64,000 nucleotides of DNA from Micropterus salmoides (taxonomy: Eukaryota > Chordata > Actinopteri > Centrarchiformes > Centrarchidae), in assembly GCF_014851395.1 (NCBI RefSeq), contig NW_024041039.1, forward strand, positions 11,129,513 through 11,193,512, in the 5' to 3' direction. A program made the position numbers and the translations under genes. Below are positions 35,756-48,010 of the stretch, piece by piece. Below the pieces are notes generated by a model. The model was not told the DNA's origin, searched no databases, and saw only the letters and a list, made by a program, of their open reading frames with translations. Within the stretch, counting starts at the first letter, position 1, and each line of letters starts with the position of its first letter.

Positions 35756-37834
35756 ATGTCACATTTCCGCAAACAAAAAGACGGGAGAAGATGTCAGCAT
35801 GACTATTTTAATAGAGTCTTAGTCAATGGAGAAAAAATCAAAAGAAGCTGGCTAATGTACTCAAAAAAGAATGACAGTTTGTACTGCTTCTGCTGCAAAA
35901 TCTTTTCTCAGAAAGATTTCAAATTGATTAAAGAAGGACTAAAGGACTGGAAAAATGCAAGCCACTTGCTCAAGGTCCATGAGGATAGCCATGAGCACAA
36001 TACAAACATGGCAAAAGGGTTGACCATAGATAAGCAAGAGATGGCACTCGCTGAGGCAGAGAGAAACAGGTGGCGAGAGGTGCTTACCAGACTGGTGGCC
36101 ATAATTCAGTCCTTAGCTGAAAGAAACATTGCTTTAAGGGGATCCACAGACACATTAAACAACAAACCAGACAATGGCAATTTTCTTAAAGAGGTGGAGC
36201 TAATGGCCAAATTTGACCCAATAATGAAGCAGCATGTTGGTAGGGTGGAAAGCGGAGCTGGTATTCACACACATTACCTGGGCAAAAGAATCCAAAATGA
36301 ACTCATAGACTCAATAAGCACAAAAATACTGGAAAAAATATTGGAAGAGATCAAGACCTCAAAGTATTTCTCCATCATTTTAGATTGCACCCCTGATCTG
36401 AGTCATAAAGAACAGCTCTCTGTGATTGTCAGGATTGTTTCACTGGAAGAAGAATTGCCACAAATTAAAGAACATTTCATGGGCTTTCTTGTGGCAGAGG
36501 AGTCAACCGGGGAAAGTTTGTCTGCTCTCATCCTCAAAAGACTAGAGGAGCTGAACATCCCCTTTGAGGACTGCAGAGGACAATCCTACGATAATGGTGC
36601 CAACATGAAAGGAAAGAATAAAGGTGTTCAGGCTAGGCTGCTTCAACTGAACTCAAGGGCCTTTTTTGTCCCATGTGGTGCCCACTCCTTAAATTTGGTG
36701 GTAGCTGATGCTGCTAAGAGCTCACCAGATGCCATTGGCTACTTTGGCTATGTAGCAAAATTGTTCAAACTCTTCTCAGCCTCCACCCATAGATGGGATA
36801 TCTTCCTGAAACACGTCAAAACCACCCTGAAATCATGGTCAGAGACCAGGTGGGAAGGCAGGATAGACAGCATCCAGGCAGTAAGGTACCAGGCTGGGCC
36901 AGTCAGAGATGCTCTTCTGGAGGTGAGGGAAACTACTCAAGACCCTGTTGTGAAAGTTGAAGCCCAGTCTTTGGCTGAGGAGATTGGATCCTACCGCTTC
37001 TCTATTTGCACAGTCATTTGGTATGATATTCTCAACAAGATCCAGCATGTGAGTAAACAGATGCAATCACCATCCATGCAGCTAGATGTGGCAGTTGACA
37101 TGCTGAAAAAAACCAGAGAATCTCTTGACGGCTACAGAAATACTGTAGCCAGTAGATTTTCTAGTGCACAGGCAACAGCAAAGGAAATGTGTGAGGAGAT
37201 GAACGTGGAAGCTGTAATCAAACAAAAGAGGTTGAGAACCACAAAAAGGCACTTTGGTTACGAGGCTCCAGATAAGCCTATTGGTGATGCACTTAAAAAA
37301 TTGGAAACAAATTTTTTTAATGTAGTCGTGGATACAACCCTGTCTTCACTAGATGAGAGATTTCAGACCCTGGGGGAGGTGAATGACAAATTTGGAGTTC
37401 TCCTCAACTTTCCCAACATGTCCAAAGAAGAGATGTTAGAGCACTGTCAAACCCTGAGCACAGCTTTAAGCCATGATGGACAGCCAGACATTGATGGCAG
37501 AGAACTTGTATTAGAAATGCAAAACTTTCCACATCTGCCATCAAAAATTATGACAAACATTGAGCTCCTGACTTTCCTGCACGAGAAGAAGCTGATGGAA
37601 ATTTTCCCCAATATGTGGGTCGCTCTGAGAATCTCTGCCACTCTACCTGTGACAATCGCTGCTGCTGAAAGGAGCTTCTCTAAGCTCAAACTGATTAAAA
37701 ACTACCTGAGATCTACAATGGCTCAAGAACATCTCAGTGGACTCTTAGTCATTAGCATAAATCATGTGGTCTCACAACAGCTGTCTTATGATGATATCAT
37801 AGATGACTTTCGGCTAGAAAGGCAAGGCGAGTAA
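35756..37834 (+). CDS. hAT transposase, main frame
   Basis: A 692-codon open frame, partial at the N terminus; its ATG at 35756 is probably not the natural start. Numbering from that ATG: TTF-type zinc finger at about 32-85 (SWLMYSKKNDSLYCFCCKIF with Cys44/46/47, then the His-rich HLLKVHEDSHEH); the RNase H-like core with first catalytic Asp at about 210 (SIILDCTPD), second Asp at about 279 (SYDNGANM) and the hAT CxxH at 307-310 (VPCGAH); SETRWEGRI before the insertion domain; and the C-terminal hAT dimerisation region at about 620-670 (AAAERSFSKLKLIKNYLRS). It ends in TAA followed by an AATAAA at 38081. No internal stop over 2 kb means recent decay. It would catalyse cut-and-paste transposition if the upstream frame were intact. 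Confidence 0.88.
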   Translation: MSHFRKQKDGRRCQHDYFNRVLVNGEKIKRSWLMYSKKNDSLYCFCCKIFSQKDFKLIKEGLKDWKNASHLLKVHEDSHEHNTNMAKGLTIDKQEMALAEAERNRWREVLTRLVAIIQSLAERNIALRGSTDTLNNKPDNGNFLKEVELMAKFDPIMKQHVGRVESGAGIHTHYLGKRIQNELIDSISTKILEKILEEIKTSKYFSIILDCTPDLSHKEQLSVIVRIVSLEEELPQIKEHFMGFLVAEESTGESLSALILKRLEELNIPFEDCRGQSYDNGANMKGKNKGVQARLLQLNSRAFFVPCGAHSLNLVVADAAKSSPDAIGYFGYVAKLFKLFSASTHRWDIFLKHVKTTLKSWSETRWEGRIDSIQAVRYQAGPVRDALLEVRETTQDPVVKVEAQSLAEEIGSYRFSICTVIWYDILNKIQHVSKQMQSPSMQLDVAVDMLKKTRESLDGYRNTVASRFSSAQATAKEMCEEMNVEAVIKQKRLRTTKRHFGYEAPDKPIGDALKKLETNFFNVVVDTTLSSLDERFQTLGEVNDKFGVLLNFPNMSKEEMLEHCQTLSTALSHDGQPDIDGRELVLEMQNFPHLPSKIMTNIELLTFLHEKKLMEIFPNMWVALRISATLPVTIAAAERSFSKLKLIKNYLRSTMAQEHLSGLLVISINHVVSQQLSYDDIIDDFRLERQGE

Positions 37835-38080
37835 GGCTGTAGAACATTTGCTAAACATTTTGCATAGTGCATTCAAGTTTGTGTATAGTTATTTATTTTT
37901 TGTGCAATGGTCTTATTTTTAATTTTTGGAATGTTACATATGCTGTAAGAAAGACAAGGAAAGCAAAGGAAAGCAAGGTTTCTGTAATATAGTTTTTTCT
38001 GCAATAACATAATATAATATATACATATTTATATTGTATCTATAATACGTTGTGTCTTTGTGTTTCCAAAATATTTTCAA

Positions 38081-38086
38081 AATAAA
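38081..38086 (+). terminator. poly(A) signal of hAT transposase
   Basis: AATAAA, 247 bp after the transposase stop and inside the right end of the element. Confidence 0.6.
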
Positions 38087-38184
38087 GAAAAACAAGACAA
38101 ACCTGTGCAGTTTGTTTCTGTGTAAGTTTATGAACAAAAATCCAGGGGCATCAGGTGAAATCTTGCCTAGGGCAGCAAATTGGC

Positions 38185-38198
38185 CAGGGCCGGCCCTG
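38185..38198. repeat. hAT right terminal palindrome
   Basis: CAGGGCCGGCCCTG, identical to the left end and self-complementary. Confidence 0.85.
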
Positions 38199-38206
38199 GT
38201 AACTAC
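38199..38206. repeat. 8-bp target-site duplication, right
   Basis: GTAACTAC, one substitution from 34665-34672. Confidence 0.8.
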
Positions 38207-39686
38207 AGATGATTATATAAAGCGTGTGTGACATGTTAAGTTCGGCTACAGTGCTGTGAGATGGCCTATATGGTTAGTTTCCAGCCTTATAGTGTTATGG
38301 TCGTGCACGTAGCTGCTGCAGAGGAAATAAAGTTCATGTTTAAAGTATGAACACCACCACAACATCCCACTGGGGAAAGGTCTGGCTATACGTTACCAAT
38401 TATGAGCCAGGCTAACTTAGTCCAAGAAACTGGTGCAATCCCAACTACGGTTCAGCATATTAGCATAGCATAGCAAGTCTACAGCAACTATTCACACCCG
38501 ATGAGTCTTATTTGTTTGGGAGTTTTCATTGTTACAGAATCTTTTTTCTGCCTTTGCAGGATTCAGTTTACTTAGCTAAATCCCTCTCCAGAACAGTTAT
38601 TGTTCAAACATTGCATAGCAACCATAACTTGCCACAGAAGGTCTGTCAAGCTTCAGGTTTCTCCACATGTTGTAGTGGCATGTAATGTAATGTAAGAGCG
38701 TGACTTCATGAGTTTGAAAGTAGCTTACTACTAGCACCAAATCCAGCATAAGGCAAGGGGTTATGTTGGTGCCGGTTCTGGATGATACTAACGTTACTGG
38801 CTCTGATATGTTCTTTAGGATTTGGGGAAGTTTACCCTCCAGCAAACCCAGCCAAGCCTGTTAAGCCTGTTAACCTTGTTAACAGAGATAGATTCAAGTT
38901 TGCAAACACTTTAGTCTTCAAGTCTTTTTTGTTTTTCCAAGTTAAAAGAGAAACATCTGATCTTACAGTTTTTTCTCAACAATCTTTTTGCTAAGATCAG
39001 TATCATGTATGCCGCCATCTTGTGTCAATTTAAGACTCTTTTTCTTGTTTTGAAATGAGTCACCTGCTGGAAACAGTGTTTTCAACCAACTGATTAAGCT
39101 AACATTAGCTTAATTAGCTAGCAAGCTACAGCTTATTAACTGCTATGGCGAGTTGTCGTATCAGCTGGCAAAGCTGACAGTCTATTAAATGAGACTCCTG
39201 CTTTTATCTACCTCTATCTGAAATCAGGAACCCAGTGTTTCAAAAACAATGTTGGAAATACATCGCTGACAATGAAGGACAAGATATACTTGTCACATTG
39301 TTAAGATACATATATGTGTGAGCATGTGTGTATCATGTTTAATCGGTGAGTCCAGCTTCGCTCCCACTTCTGCAGTTTTCCAGCAGTGTGGGAAAAAGGC
39401 AAAGTGGCATAGACCTCAATAGAAGACTGACCTTTGAGTATGTGAGTGTGTGAGTGTGTCTATGTCTTAAATTGCCAAAACACCCTCCTCAGTGTTTATT
39501 ATTAAGCACAAAGAAGGAGAAGCTGCTTGGTGACCTCCAGTTCACACAGAGATACACACTCTAACTGATGTTTATTATAGGATGCAGAGAGATTGGCAGC
39601 TCAACAATAGAGAGGGCAGAGAGCAGACCTTTTCCAATGCGATACAGAGCTTTGACATTTTGTACATTAGCATGCTGGTGTTCGTG

Positions 39687-39688
<2 letters not shown>
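38207..39688. other. non-coding stretch, no gene seen
   Basis: Nothing recognised. A short run of AGCCTGTTAAGCCTGTTAAC repeats lies near 38852-38883. Confidence 0.5.
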
Positions 39689-39749
<61 letters not shown>

Positions 39750-39750
39750 G

Positions 39751-39795
<45 letters not shown>

Positions 39796-39818
39796 GCATA
39801 CACACACACACATACACA
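39689..39818. repeat. (CA)n microsatellite with duplicated interruption
   Basis: About 130 bp of CA repeat in which the interruption CATACGCAT occurs twice, 46 bp apart (about 39745 and 39791). This points to a segmental duplication within the repeat. Confidence 0.9.
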
Positions 39819-42544
39819 GAGCAAAAGAGGCAGCAGGGCCATAATTAAGGTCACTTGTGTTGGATCTTTCCTTTTGGAGAATAATGCCCTGGCCTTGGTT
39901 TGATAGAAACAAGTAGCTGTACCCACCCCTCCATTGTCAGGTTTATGTTCTCTGGCTCTGACATGAGGAAATGATTTCAAAAGAGGAGAGAGACGAGGAA
40001 AGGCCAAGGATATTGATTTTCAATACAGATAATTAAACAAGTCTTTTCTTCTAAGCTGTCACTGTGCTGTGTAATACAAGTATAATCCTCAAACAACTCG
40101 CATAATGATAACAGCAAACGCCCAAAGCATCTCCACTTTATCAATAGTGCATTGGTAATCAAAATTCAAAGTCATGCAAGATAGACATATTTTAAGGTTG
40201 GTTTGTGAAGTGCAAACTCACACACACATACTCATAAACATACACAAAGACGAGGCATGGGGCAGTTCCCTTTAAAGTGCAGATTTATGTGGTTGAATTT
40301 GGTCAGATCCCTTAGTCCTCTGGCTGCCACGGCAACAGGCTTTGGAAACAATGATTCAGTGCAGCTTTAAGGATGTTCCAGCCTATCACACAGTCTACAC
40401 CCAAGACTCCCATACACACGCACTGACACACATTACACACACTCATTATTGTATTTGCACAAACAAACAAAAACATGCAAAACATTACATTTTTTTGCCA
40501 TGGACTGGAAAATGAACAATATGCAGATGTGCCATGTCAATAAGGAGGCCAGTGAGAGTCCAACCCCTGCAGAGAATTGTAATGCAGATGAGTATGGTGA
40601 AATCTACAGCGACCATTGTCAACAATAATTATGGAAGGACAAAAGCTGTTTAGGTTACAGGTTCAAGCTACCAAAAACTGGTTCTCATATAATTTCTGTC
40701 AAGTAAAAACTTTGAATTTCCAAAATGTCAGCAGTAGATGAACTAAGAAAAGCCATGTTGTTGTTGTCATGAATTTTACATTACGTTTACAATCCTTTTC
40801 CCAAGTCTCTCCCATTCAGTCATCATCCACTGTAGCCCTGTTCTCACTGTGGTCACGTCACTGTCCACTCCTCCAAGACATAAGCAGAAGCCACCCACGC
40901 CCCAGCCACCCATTAACACCTGCAGTTGTGTTTGTTGGAGCACAAACCACAGGCAACCAAAGACCAAGTCTTTTTTGGGCTTATCTAATTGGCCTTGAAA
41001 ATGCTTTATATTTCTCAACCCAAAGAGGTCAAATATTAAAACATGAAATACACCAAACTTACAAAGTTATATTCTAGAGACTGTTTGACTGAATGTACTG
41101 AATGTTTACACTCAAGTGACATAGCCCTCTAGTGGCCCTAAGAATTAAGAAACTTGTCTGTCAACAAACAAAGTCTGCCAAGGGTCAAACTCAGGGATTG
41201 GTCAAAAAAAGGTTTGACAATGACACAGGATACTGTGTACAACACTGCTCACTTCCCATTTACTGCGACTGAGATTTGTAACGGTTTTGGAAGGCACTGA
41301 AAAATTAGATTTCCTGTCAATAGGGTAGGCAGATCAGAAACTACTGTTTGCGTCATTCTGGAGCACAGTTACAAACAATGTACTTTGTTATTATATTTAT
41401 TTATATTCTATGTTGCTGATAAACAGACTTTTCGCCTTATACTCCCACACTCTTAATCATTTTCTCTGTATATCCTTTTTTTTTATCAATATACTATGTG
41501 TGCACAATGTACTGCACCTGAAATTCCCATTTCAGACAATAAAGTCCCAGACTGAGTGAAACCAAAGCTGAAAGGATAGTTTCAGTGCCTGGACATTATA
41601 AATCATGGAGGTAAACATTTATACGCAAGGTTTTTTAACTTCACAGGGACTGTCTCATGGGTTAAGTACTCCTCATCGTGGCAGGTGCATCCCAGATGTG
41701 AATAGCTGTAATGTTACTAGAAGGTTTGGATGAAAAGGAGAACATGAAAAACAAAGAGAGCATTAGAAAAGACAATGAGGCAGAGTAAGAGCAAGATAAC
41801 GACAAAAAGAGGAAAGGGATTATGAGCATCTTGCATGGTGATGCAAAGAAAAACAGAACTAAATCTGAAAGACAGAATAGAGAAGAGGGAGTATAGAATG
41901 TTATCTTAGGGGCATGTGAGGAAATACTGATATCATGAATAAAGAAAAATCCATTCCATAGTATTATTTCAATATGTGTTACTGATAAATTAAAGTATTT
42001 TGGTATTATATAAAAATTATATGACCAAAGGGGGATACATTTGAAGGAATGAACTGCATGAGATTAAGATACTAAATCAGGAGGTTTTGTAATTTGTTTG
42101 GTTATTGACTGTTGCTGCTACCGTTTCTGCAACACAGAAAGTACCCCAAAGTAGTACTTACTCTTCTCTGAAATAATAACACATTGTCTTGGTTAAGTTT
42201 GTTGGTGTGCTGCCCACGGTGATCCTTGTCCACCCCTTAGACATTGTGGCACCACCTGCTGCATGGAAACAAGACTGCATGGCACCCATTCAATAATAAA
42301 GCACCTTTTAAACCAGCTACTCTGCTGGGATTAACATCTTGAAATTCCCAAAAGATGATAATGACAATTTGGCCTAGAGATGCATTTCTAACTCCCTTCT
42401 ATTGGTTATGGTTGTGAACACACACACGCACAAACACACACACACACAAATTAGAATGTCAGAGGTAGAGGTTGAAAACAGCCTGTTCTGCTTTGCTGTG
42501 ATGTCAATTACGTCAGTCTCCTCTTCCCGCACTTTTGGGGTCAT

Positions 42545-42548
<4 letters not shown>
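39819..42548. other. non-coding stretch, no gene seen
   Basis: No exon or element end recognised. CA-rich patches occur near 40215 and 42420-42448. Confidence 0.5.

Positions 42549-42580
<32 letters not shown>
42549..42580. repeat. (CA)n microsatellite
   Basis: A perfect CA run of about 16 units. Confidence 0.9.
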
Positions 42581-42583
<3 letters not shown>

Positions 42584-44446
42584 CACACAGACTCTCTGGG
42601 AGTCACTGTCAGGTTTATCCGCTCCCTACAGTGGCCCAGCCTATCCCACAAACCCCTGGGGTAGTAATCTGTGATCCAGGAGAACTGTACTCTGGGTAAC
42701 GCTGTTTTCATAACCGCTCGCAGTCCTTAGTCCATAAACACACAGAACCACAGAACATATGTACCATATTACACACTCATTCACCCACCTATGCACACAC
42801 ACACATACACAAACACACCAAACTCCAAACTGAAACTTAAAATGACTCTTTATCTAAGTTACGTCTGTCTAATACACTTCTTCAAACGCTTCTCATGTTA
42901 TTCCAGAAATGAGCATGGTTCTTACAATTGTGGCAAGAACACACACAAACATACACAAACCACTTCATATCCATACATACCAAAATTTGTTCTAGGCAGT
43001 CTAATCTAGCCTAGGCAAATAAATATTCCAAAATACCACACAGAGAGCCATGTTATGGGCCACTGTGTTTCTGTGTATTAAATCAAGTTATTTTTGAGTA
43101 AATTTTTGAGTGTTTCTTCATAATCATTCCTCATAGTTTAAAAGGAAGCAAGAATTGGCCATCTGTGGAATTCCTATTCCAAACAAATTGGGGTGCGGCA
43201 TATCACCAGAAGTTCAACAATTAAAGTGGGGGAGTACATGGTGTTAGTCACTTGTTTCACTTCCATGAAGTCAGCAGCATAGTCATTTTCTCATGGCATT
43301 TTCATCAGAGACAAGACAAAACACGAGTGAGTTGTTTCACAATCAGCCTGCAGAAAATGGGGACTTCATCAAAAAAGCACAACACACTGGAAGAGTGGCT
43401 TTCTCAGGGTGTCCTTGAGATTGTTTTCAAGGCGCTGTGAGCAGTTGACGTTTATGGTGGAATCCACAACCACACATTCACACACAAGTTGGAATTCAAG
43501 GACACAGAATTCATTTTATTTTTTGGACCTAATAAATATCAAACACATCTGAAGCTCTGGCTGCATCAGTGCTCGAGGTCAGAAGCTATTGCCTTCTCAT
43601 AGCTGCCAACAAAGTTTCAGTATCTACTAGTTTTCTGTTGTTTATTACTCTTTCTAGTATTTCTCTAGACATGAACACAAACACATCTCCACATAAATAT
43701 GCTCCAACATGTGCAGATTCTCATACACTGGCTGTTGTGCGGACCAAACCTGTCCGGTGACCTAAGTCTCTCATACCACTTGACAAACCAGCATGCACCC
43801 CAGCACCACTGGAAACATACACACACAAGTATTGTTTGTTTCTTCTAATGTTACATGTCGTGGGCAGTAGTCTAGTGGGACGAGCCATCCTGGAAATCGA
43901 TAAGAGTGGGAGGAGAGCAGACGGACATCTGTTTATGACAGCCTCATGTCAGCATTCCTCCACTACTCCCTAAATGTTCCTTTAGCCTCATCTGACTCAA
44001 TACATTAGCATGAGTACTGAGACAAAGACTAAAAATTCCAGACAAAAGTTGCTGACTGTTTACTGTAGATTACCATAAGCCACCTGTATGTGAAACTCAT
44101 TACTGTCAAAATAATTAGCATTCTTTTCATCATGACCCATTATTTTGTACCACCTTGCATCTTTCATACAACCAGCTGGTAAAATGAGAGCAAAGTATTT
44201 TAAAGGCAAAAATAGCACTTATTAAAGACAAGTAATCTACTATCCAGCTGCTACAAAAAATGCTTCCTTGGTTGTTCTGTGCAGTATAATACTGTGTAAT
44301 TTGTTTTTATTTCGTTCTTATGTACTGGTTTATTTAACACGGACATTGCACATTAATATAGATTACTGTACATGAGCCAGTGTTTATTATTATTAATAGT
44401 GAATGTTTATTCAGTGCAATAAATCAACTGAGACAGAAAAACCCAT
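42581..44446. other. non-coding stretch, no gene seen
   Basis: Nothing recognised. Confidence 0.5.
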
Positions 44447-44575
44447 TGTAGTCATTTTTAGCCTCTTTGTGGTGATTTTGCATCTATCTGTACTCATTTT
44501 GTGTCTCTTTGTAGTTGCTTTGAGTCACTTTGTGTCTTTGTAGTCATTTTGAGTATTTATGTTTATTTTGCAACC
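44447..44575. repeat. short diverged minisatellite
   Basis: Units of about 20-24 bp built on GTAGTCATTTTGTGTCTTTT-like sequence recur five or six times (TTGTAGTCATTTT, TTTGTGTCTCTTTGTAG, TTTGTGTCTTTGTAG). Units are diverged. Confidence 0.6.
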
Positions 44576-45145
44576 ACAAGAAGGCAGCAGCCTACTATAA
44601 CGTAGTTAAATCATCAGGAGTCATAGCCAAATGTAAAAAAAACTCATCCTGGCTACAATGTGTGAGAAAGATATGTGAACTATCCACTTTGTTTTAGTTA
44701 TAGACAGTGTTTTTTGAAAAGAGTCAGGAATTCACAGATGGTCTTTCCCACTTAATATATTGACATCAAAATTGATCATCATTGATCATCAAACCTGATT
44801 TTGATTTTGATTTCCTTCAAGTACACACATACACTCAAAGAACATGATTATAAAGTCACATAAGCATGACAGTGGAATTTGGAATCATCTAAAACAATCA
44901 TGTTAATGAGATTGAAATGGCTGTTTTTCTTTAAGCTTTACCTCTAGCCTTAATTTCCACTGTCGTTTTCCTTTGCCATTATACACAGGCATCTTTTATG
45001 CAGACACAATAGATTTTTCAGTCATTATTGCAGTAGAGGTTTGTTTATTGCAGTAGTTAATAGTTATACAAATAGATGAACACATCGGTTGATTAACAAT
45101 TCTATTGATTCCAGTTGTAGCTATGGTGGCCCGTAGATTTCAGGC

Positions 45146-45385
45146 CTAATACAAAAGCCACAACACGAACACAAATCCCACAACATGAATACAAACGGCA
45201 CAACACAAATGCCACAACACAATTACAAAAGCCACAACACGAACACAAAAGCCACAAAACAAATTCAAAAACCACAACGGAAATACAAAAGCCACAACAC
45301 GACTACAAAAGCCACAACACGAATACAAAAACCACAACGGAAATACAAACGCCACAACACAAATACAAAAGGCCACAACGGAAGT
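45146..45385 (+). repeat. left tandem array, 20-bp unit
   Basis: About 12 diverged copies of ACAAAAGCCACAACACGAAC, with variants such as AAACCACAACGGAAAT. Confidence 0.85.
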
Positions 45386-45648
45386 GAACCACAACGGAAG
45401 TTGACAACCAAAGAGACACTTAGTAATAGTGGATTACTCTCCACAGAACACAGCTACACAGCAGTACATCGGCAGTGTAGCTGTCCCACATTCAGGAGGT
45501 CTGGGTTCAACTTGTAAAAAGAACATTCTTTTTCAGGTGACTTTTTCCGCATAATAGTGTCTGCCAAATTAGTAAATGTAGGCCTACATGGTTTGATAAA
45601 TAAGTAATACTTTGTTCTGGTCAAATAATATACAGCGGGATATTTTTA

Positions 45649-45853
45649 ATCGTGTTGTGGCGTTTGTATTTCCGTTGTGGATTTTGAATTTGTTTTGTGG
45701 CTTTTGTAATTGTGTTGTGGCGTTTGTATTTGTGCTGTGGCATTTGTAATCGTGTTGTGGCTTTTGTGTTCATGTTGTGGCTTTTGTGTTCATGTTGTGG
45801 CGTTTGTATTCGTGTTGTGGGATTTGTGTTCGTGTTGTGGCTTTTGTATTAGG
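45649..45853 (-). repeat. right tandem array, inverted 20-bp unit
   Basis: About 10 copies of the reverse-complement unit (GTGTTGTGGCTTTTGTATTC type). It can pair with the left array over roughly 200 bp. Confidence 0.85.
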
Positions 45854-45876
45854 CCTGAAACCTACGGGCCACCGTA

Positions 45877-47539
45877 TGTAGCATGTATTGTGGTGTGATC
45901 TGATTAGAACTGTGTGCAATCCCCCTACCTGTGCCTACCACTTCCTGTCACATATGCCCCTAAATCTACAACCCTGTGCAACAAATGACTGCCACCTAAT
46001 GTCCAAAATACTAAATTCAAGCTGTATCTAAACAAAATCATAGGGCATGGCAACAATAAACATAAATGACTCCTACAGAGATGATTCAGAGACTTAACCA
46101 ATTTTGGTAAGAAATACTGACTACTGACTTTCTGGTAACAAAGTGTGTAAAAAAGAAAATAAAGTACTGTAAAATTAATGAAATAAAATACCACAAGTAC
46201 TGTTTTTATATCCCCGCTATCCTCATCTGGTATGAATAATGACGCACCCCACCCCACCTCCCATCAGCTCTTCTTTACGGTTGTCTCCCGAACTCCTGCT
46301 GGAGTCAACCTCCAGATGTTGGACACAACCTTTCAACATTCCAACTACTAGTCTACTAACTGAGCTTACAAATATACACACATACGTTGTGGGTTGCGCA
46401 CATACACAAAGAAGTTCAAAGCTGTGCAAGAGGGGAGCAGGTGGCTAGAAACAACATGCTCATTTGAGGTCTATCAGAGGCAACAGCCTGAAAGTTCAAA
46501 CTCCATTCATCCAGAGACATTTGACAGGAAAATAGAGGAAAATAGTCCCCTCAAACACAGCCTAAATGTAGGCTGTTGTACACATTGTGCACAGTGAATG
46601 TACAATTATTCATGTTGTTATACTGAGGAGGAGCAACACAGAAGCATTCTTTGGTCTGATAAAGTCTAACAAAGCAAAAACCAGTCTAGTCTAGATTGTT
46701 TGCCTTTGAACTCATTCACTAATTCTTCCAGGGAAGGTCTTCTTTTCCAAAGACAAGAGGGCCTTCCCAGCAGTATGAGTGTACAGAAGGCTGTCAGCTA
46801 AAATAGAAAGTACATGCTGTGAGCCCCGTTCTCAAATGAACACATCTGTTAGCATAACTGTTTTTGAAGACAGAGCACTCCCCTGCCCTTCTGGTCTTAA
46901 TCACAGTCTCGTACAAATGTGCACATGCAAAGACTCACACAGAGATAGACATGCACAACGTCCCCGTTTTTCCCAGCCAACATTTTGACGGTGAATAGAC
47001 CTTGACCACAGCCTGCACTTATGAGTAAAACATGGAGTCCAAAAATGAAAGTTGACATGTCTCTGGTCACCCATAGTTGACTGACATTAATTTCCTGGCC
47101 TCAGTATCTTTCTGAATTTGTTTAAAACGGCATCTGAATCTGGTTTAATGTGAATATTTAACACTTAGCTAATTTATTTTATATTTATTTATCTCAAACA
47201 TTTTGAGATCATTTAGATCAATCTTGAACTTACACATGTAAACTAATAATAATGTGATATTACTGTGGTGGAGGAAACAACTTTTGATTTAGGATTCAAT
47301 CACGACATCATTTTATTGTCATTAAATAACATATTGCAGTCAAATGTTTTAATTATTTTCTACTTTTTCCTGTACTTAAATTGAAAGCAAACGTGTATGT
47401 GTAACAATTTACAAATAGCAAAGAGAAGACTAAAAGTCTACATGTTACCAACTTTGTGATGCTGTACAGTACTTAGGCATAAGGGTGCTTTGTTTTTGCT
47501 TTAAATCTAAATGTAAAATGTCAGAACATGCCCACAATA
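45877..47539. other. non-coding stretch, no gene seen
   Basis: Nothing recognised. Confidence 0.5.
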
Positions 47540-48010
47540 ATAATGCTAACATGCTGTTGTTTAGCAGGTATAATATTTACCATGTATACCATTGTAGTGT
47601 AGCATGCAACATTGGCTAATAAGCATATAAACACAAAGCTGATCTGAGGCTCGTGGGAATGTCATTAGTTTTGCAGGTATTTGGTCATAAACTGAAGTAT
47701 AGGACACCTTTTGACTTGGCAAAGGCGCTAGATGTAAAGTCAGAGGATCACCAAAGTAAAAACAAGACATCCTGATGGGGACATGAATACCTGTACCAAA
47801 TTACATGGAAATACATTAAATTGTTGTGGAGACATTTCAGTCAAAACCACAAATGTAAACCTCATGGTGGCGTAAGGGAAAAAGTCTGGGATCAAAACAG
47901 TCATTAGGATTGATCCTCTGGGTACCATGAGTTTCATGTAGTTCATGGAAATCACCAAAGAGGTAACTGAAAGAACGACTGACAGGCCAATATTGTGTAT
48001 TTGATGTAGC
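47540..48010 (-). repeat. dispersed repeat, reverse copy
   Basis: The reverse complement of the family at 21575-22215: AAAGTCAGAGGATCACCAAAG, CCTCATGGTGGCGTAAG and AATGCTAACATGCTG occur in the inverse order. Confidence 0.55.

Larger units (their letters stand above)
34673..38198 (+). mobile_element. full-length hAT transposon
   Basis: A 3526-bp element. Both ends carry the 14-bp palindrome CAGGGCCGGCCCTG, and the outer 15 bases match as inverted repeats, followed by a looser subterminal match (AGGCAAATGC-like on the left, GCATTTGCC-like sense on the right). An 8-bp target duplication with one mismatch flanks it, the hAT hallmark. It contains a spliced transposase gene (exon 34993-35074, exon from 35536) and a poly(A) signal. 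The TTF-zinc-finger/hAT protein resembles those often labelled zinc finger MYM-type 1-like in fish; a Tip100-type affiliation is inference. Confidence 0.9.
45124..45874. mobile_element. inverted-repeat element of 20-bp arrays
   Basis: A 751-bp element with inverted ends: left TGGTGGCCCGTAGATTTCAG; right in reverse complement CGGTGGCCCGTAGGTTTCAG. TA dinucleotides lie immediately outside both ends (45122-45123 and 45875-45876). Just inside each end is a tandem array of an approximately 20-bp unit (ACAAAAGCCACAACACGAAC on the left, about 12 units; its reverse complement on the right, about 10 units), so the arrays form an inverted pair around a central spacer of about 45390-45648. There is no transposase frame; open frames inside are products of the repeat. 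The superfamily is unclear. Confidence 0.75.

Noticed and set aside
39561..40007. 148-codon Val/Cys-rich frame
   Set aside because: Product of the (CA)n tract; several overlapping frames on both strands are equally open for the same reason.
45146..45517. 82- and 110-codon frames rich in repeated Asn-Thr-Lys or Cys-Gly-Phe
   Set aside because: Read-through of the 20-bp tandem arrays; the unit is not a multiple of three and unit lengths vary, so no protein repeat is maintained.
45146..45853. Possible CRISPR-like array
   Set aside because: Units are contiguous with no spacers, and the host is a vertebrate; it is a tandem array within a DNA element.
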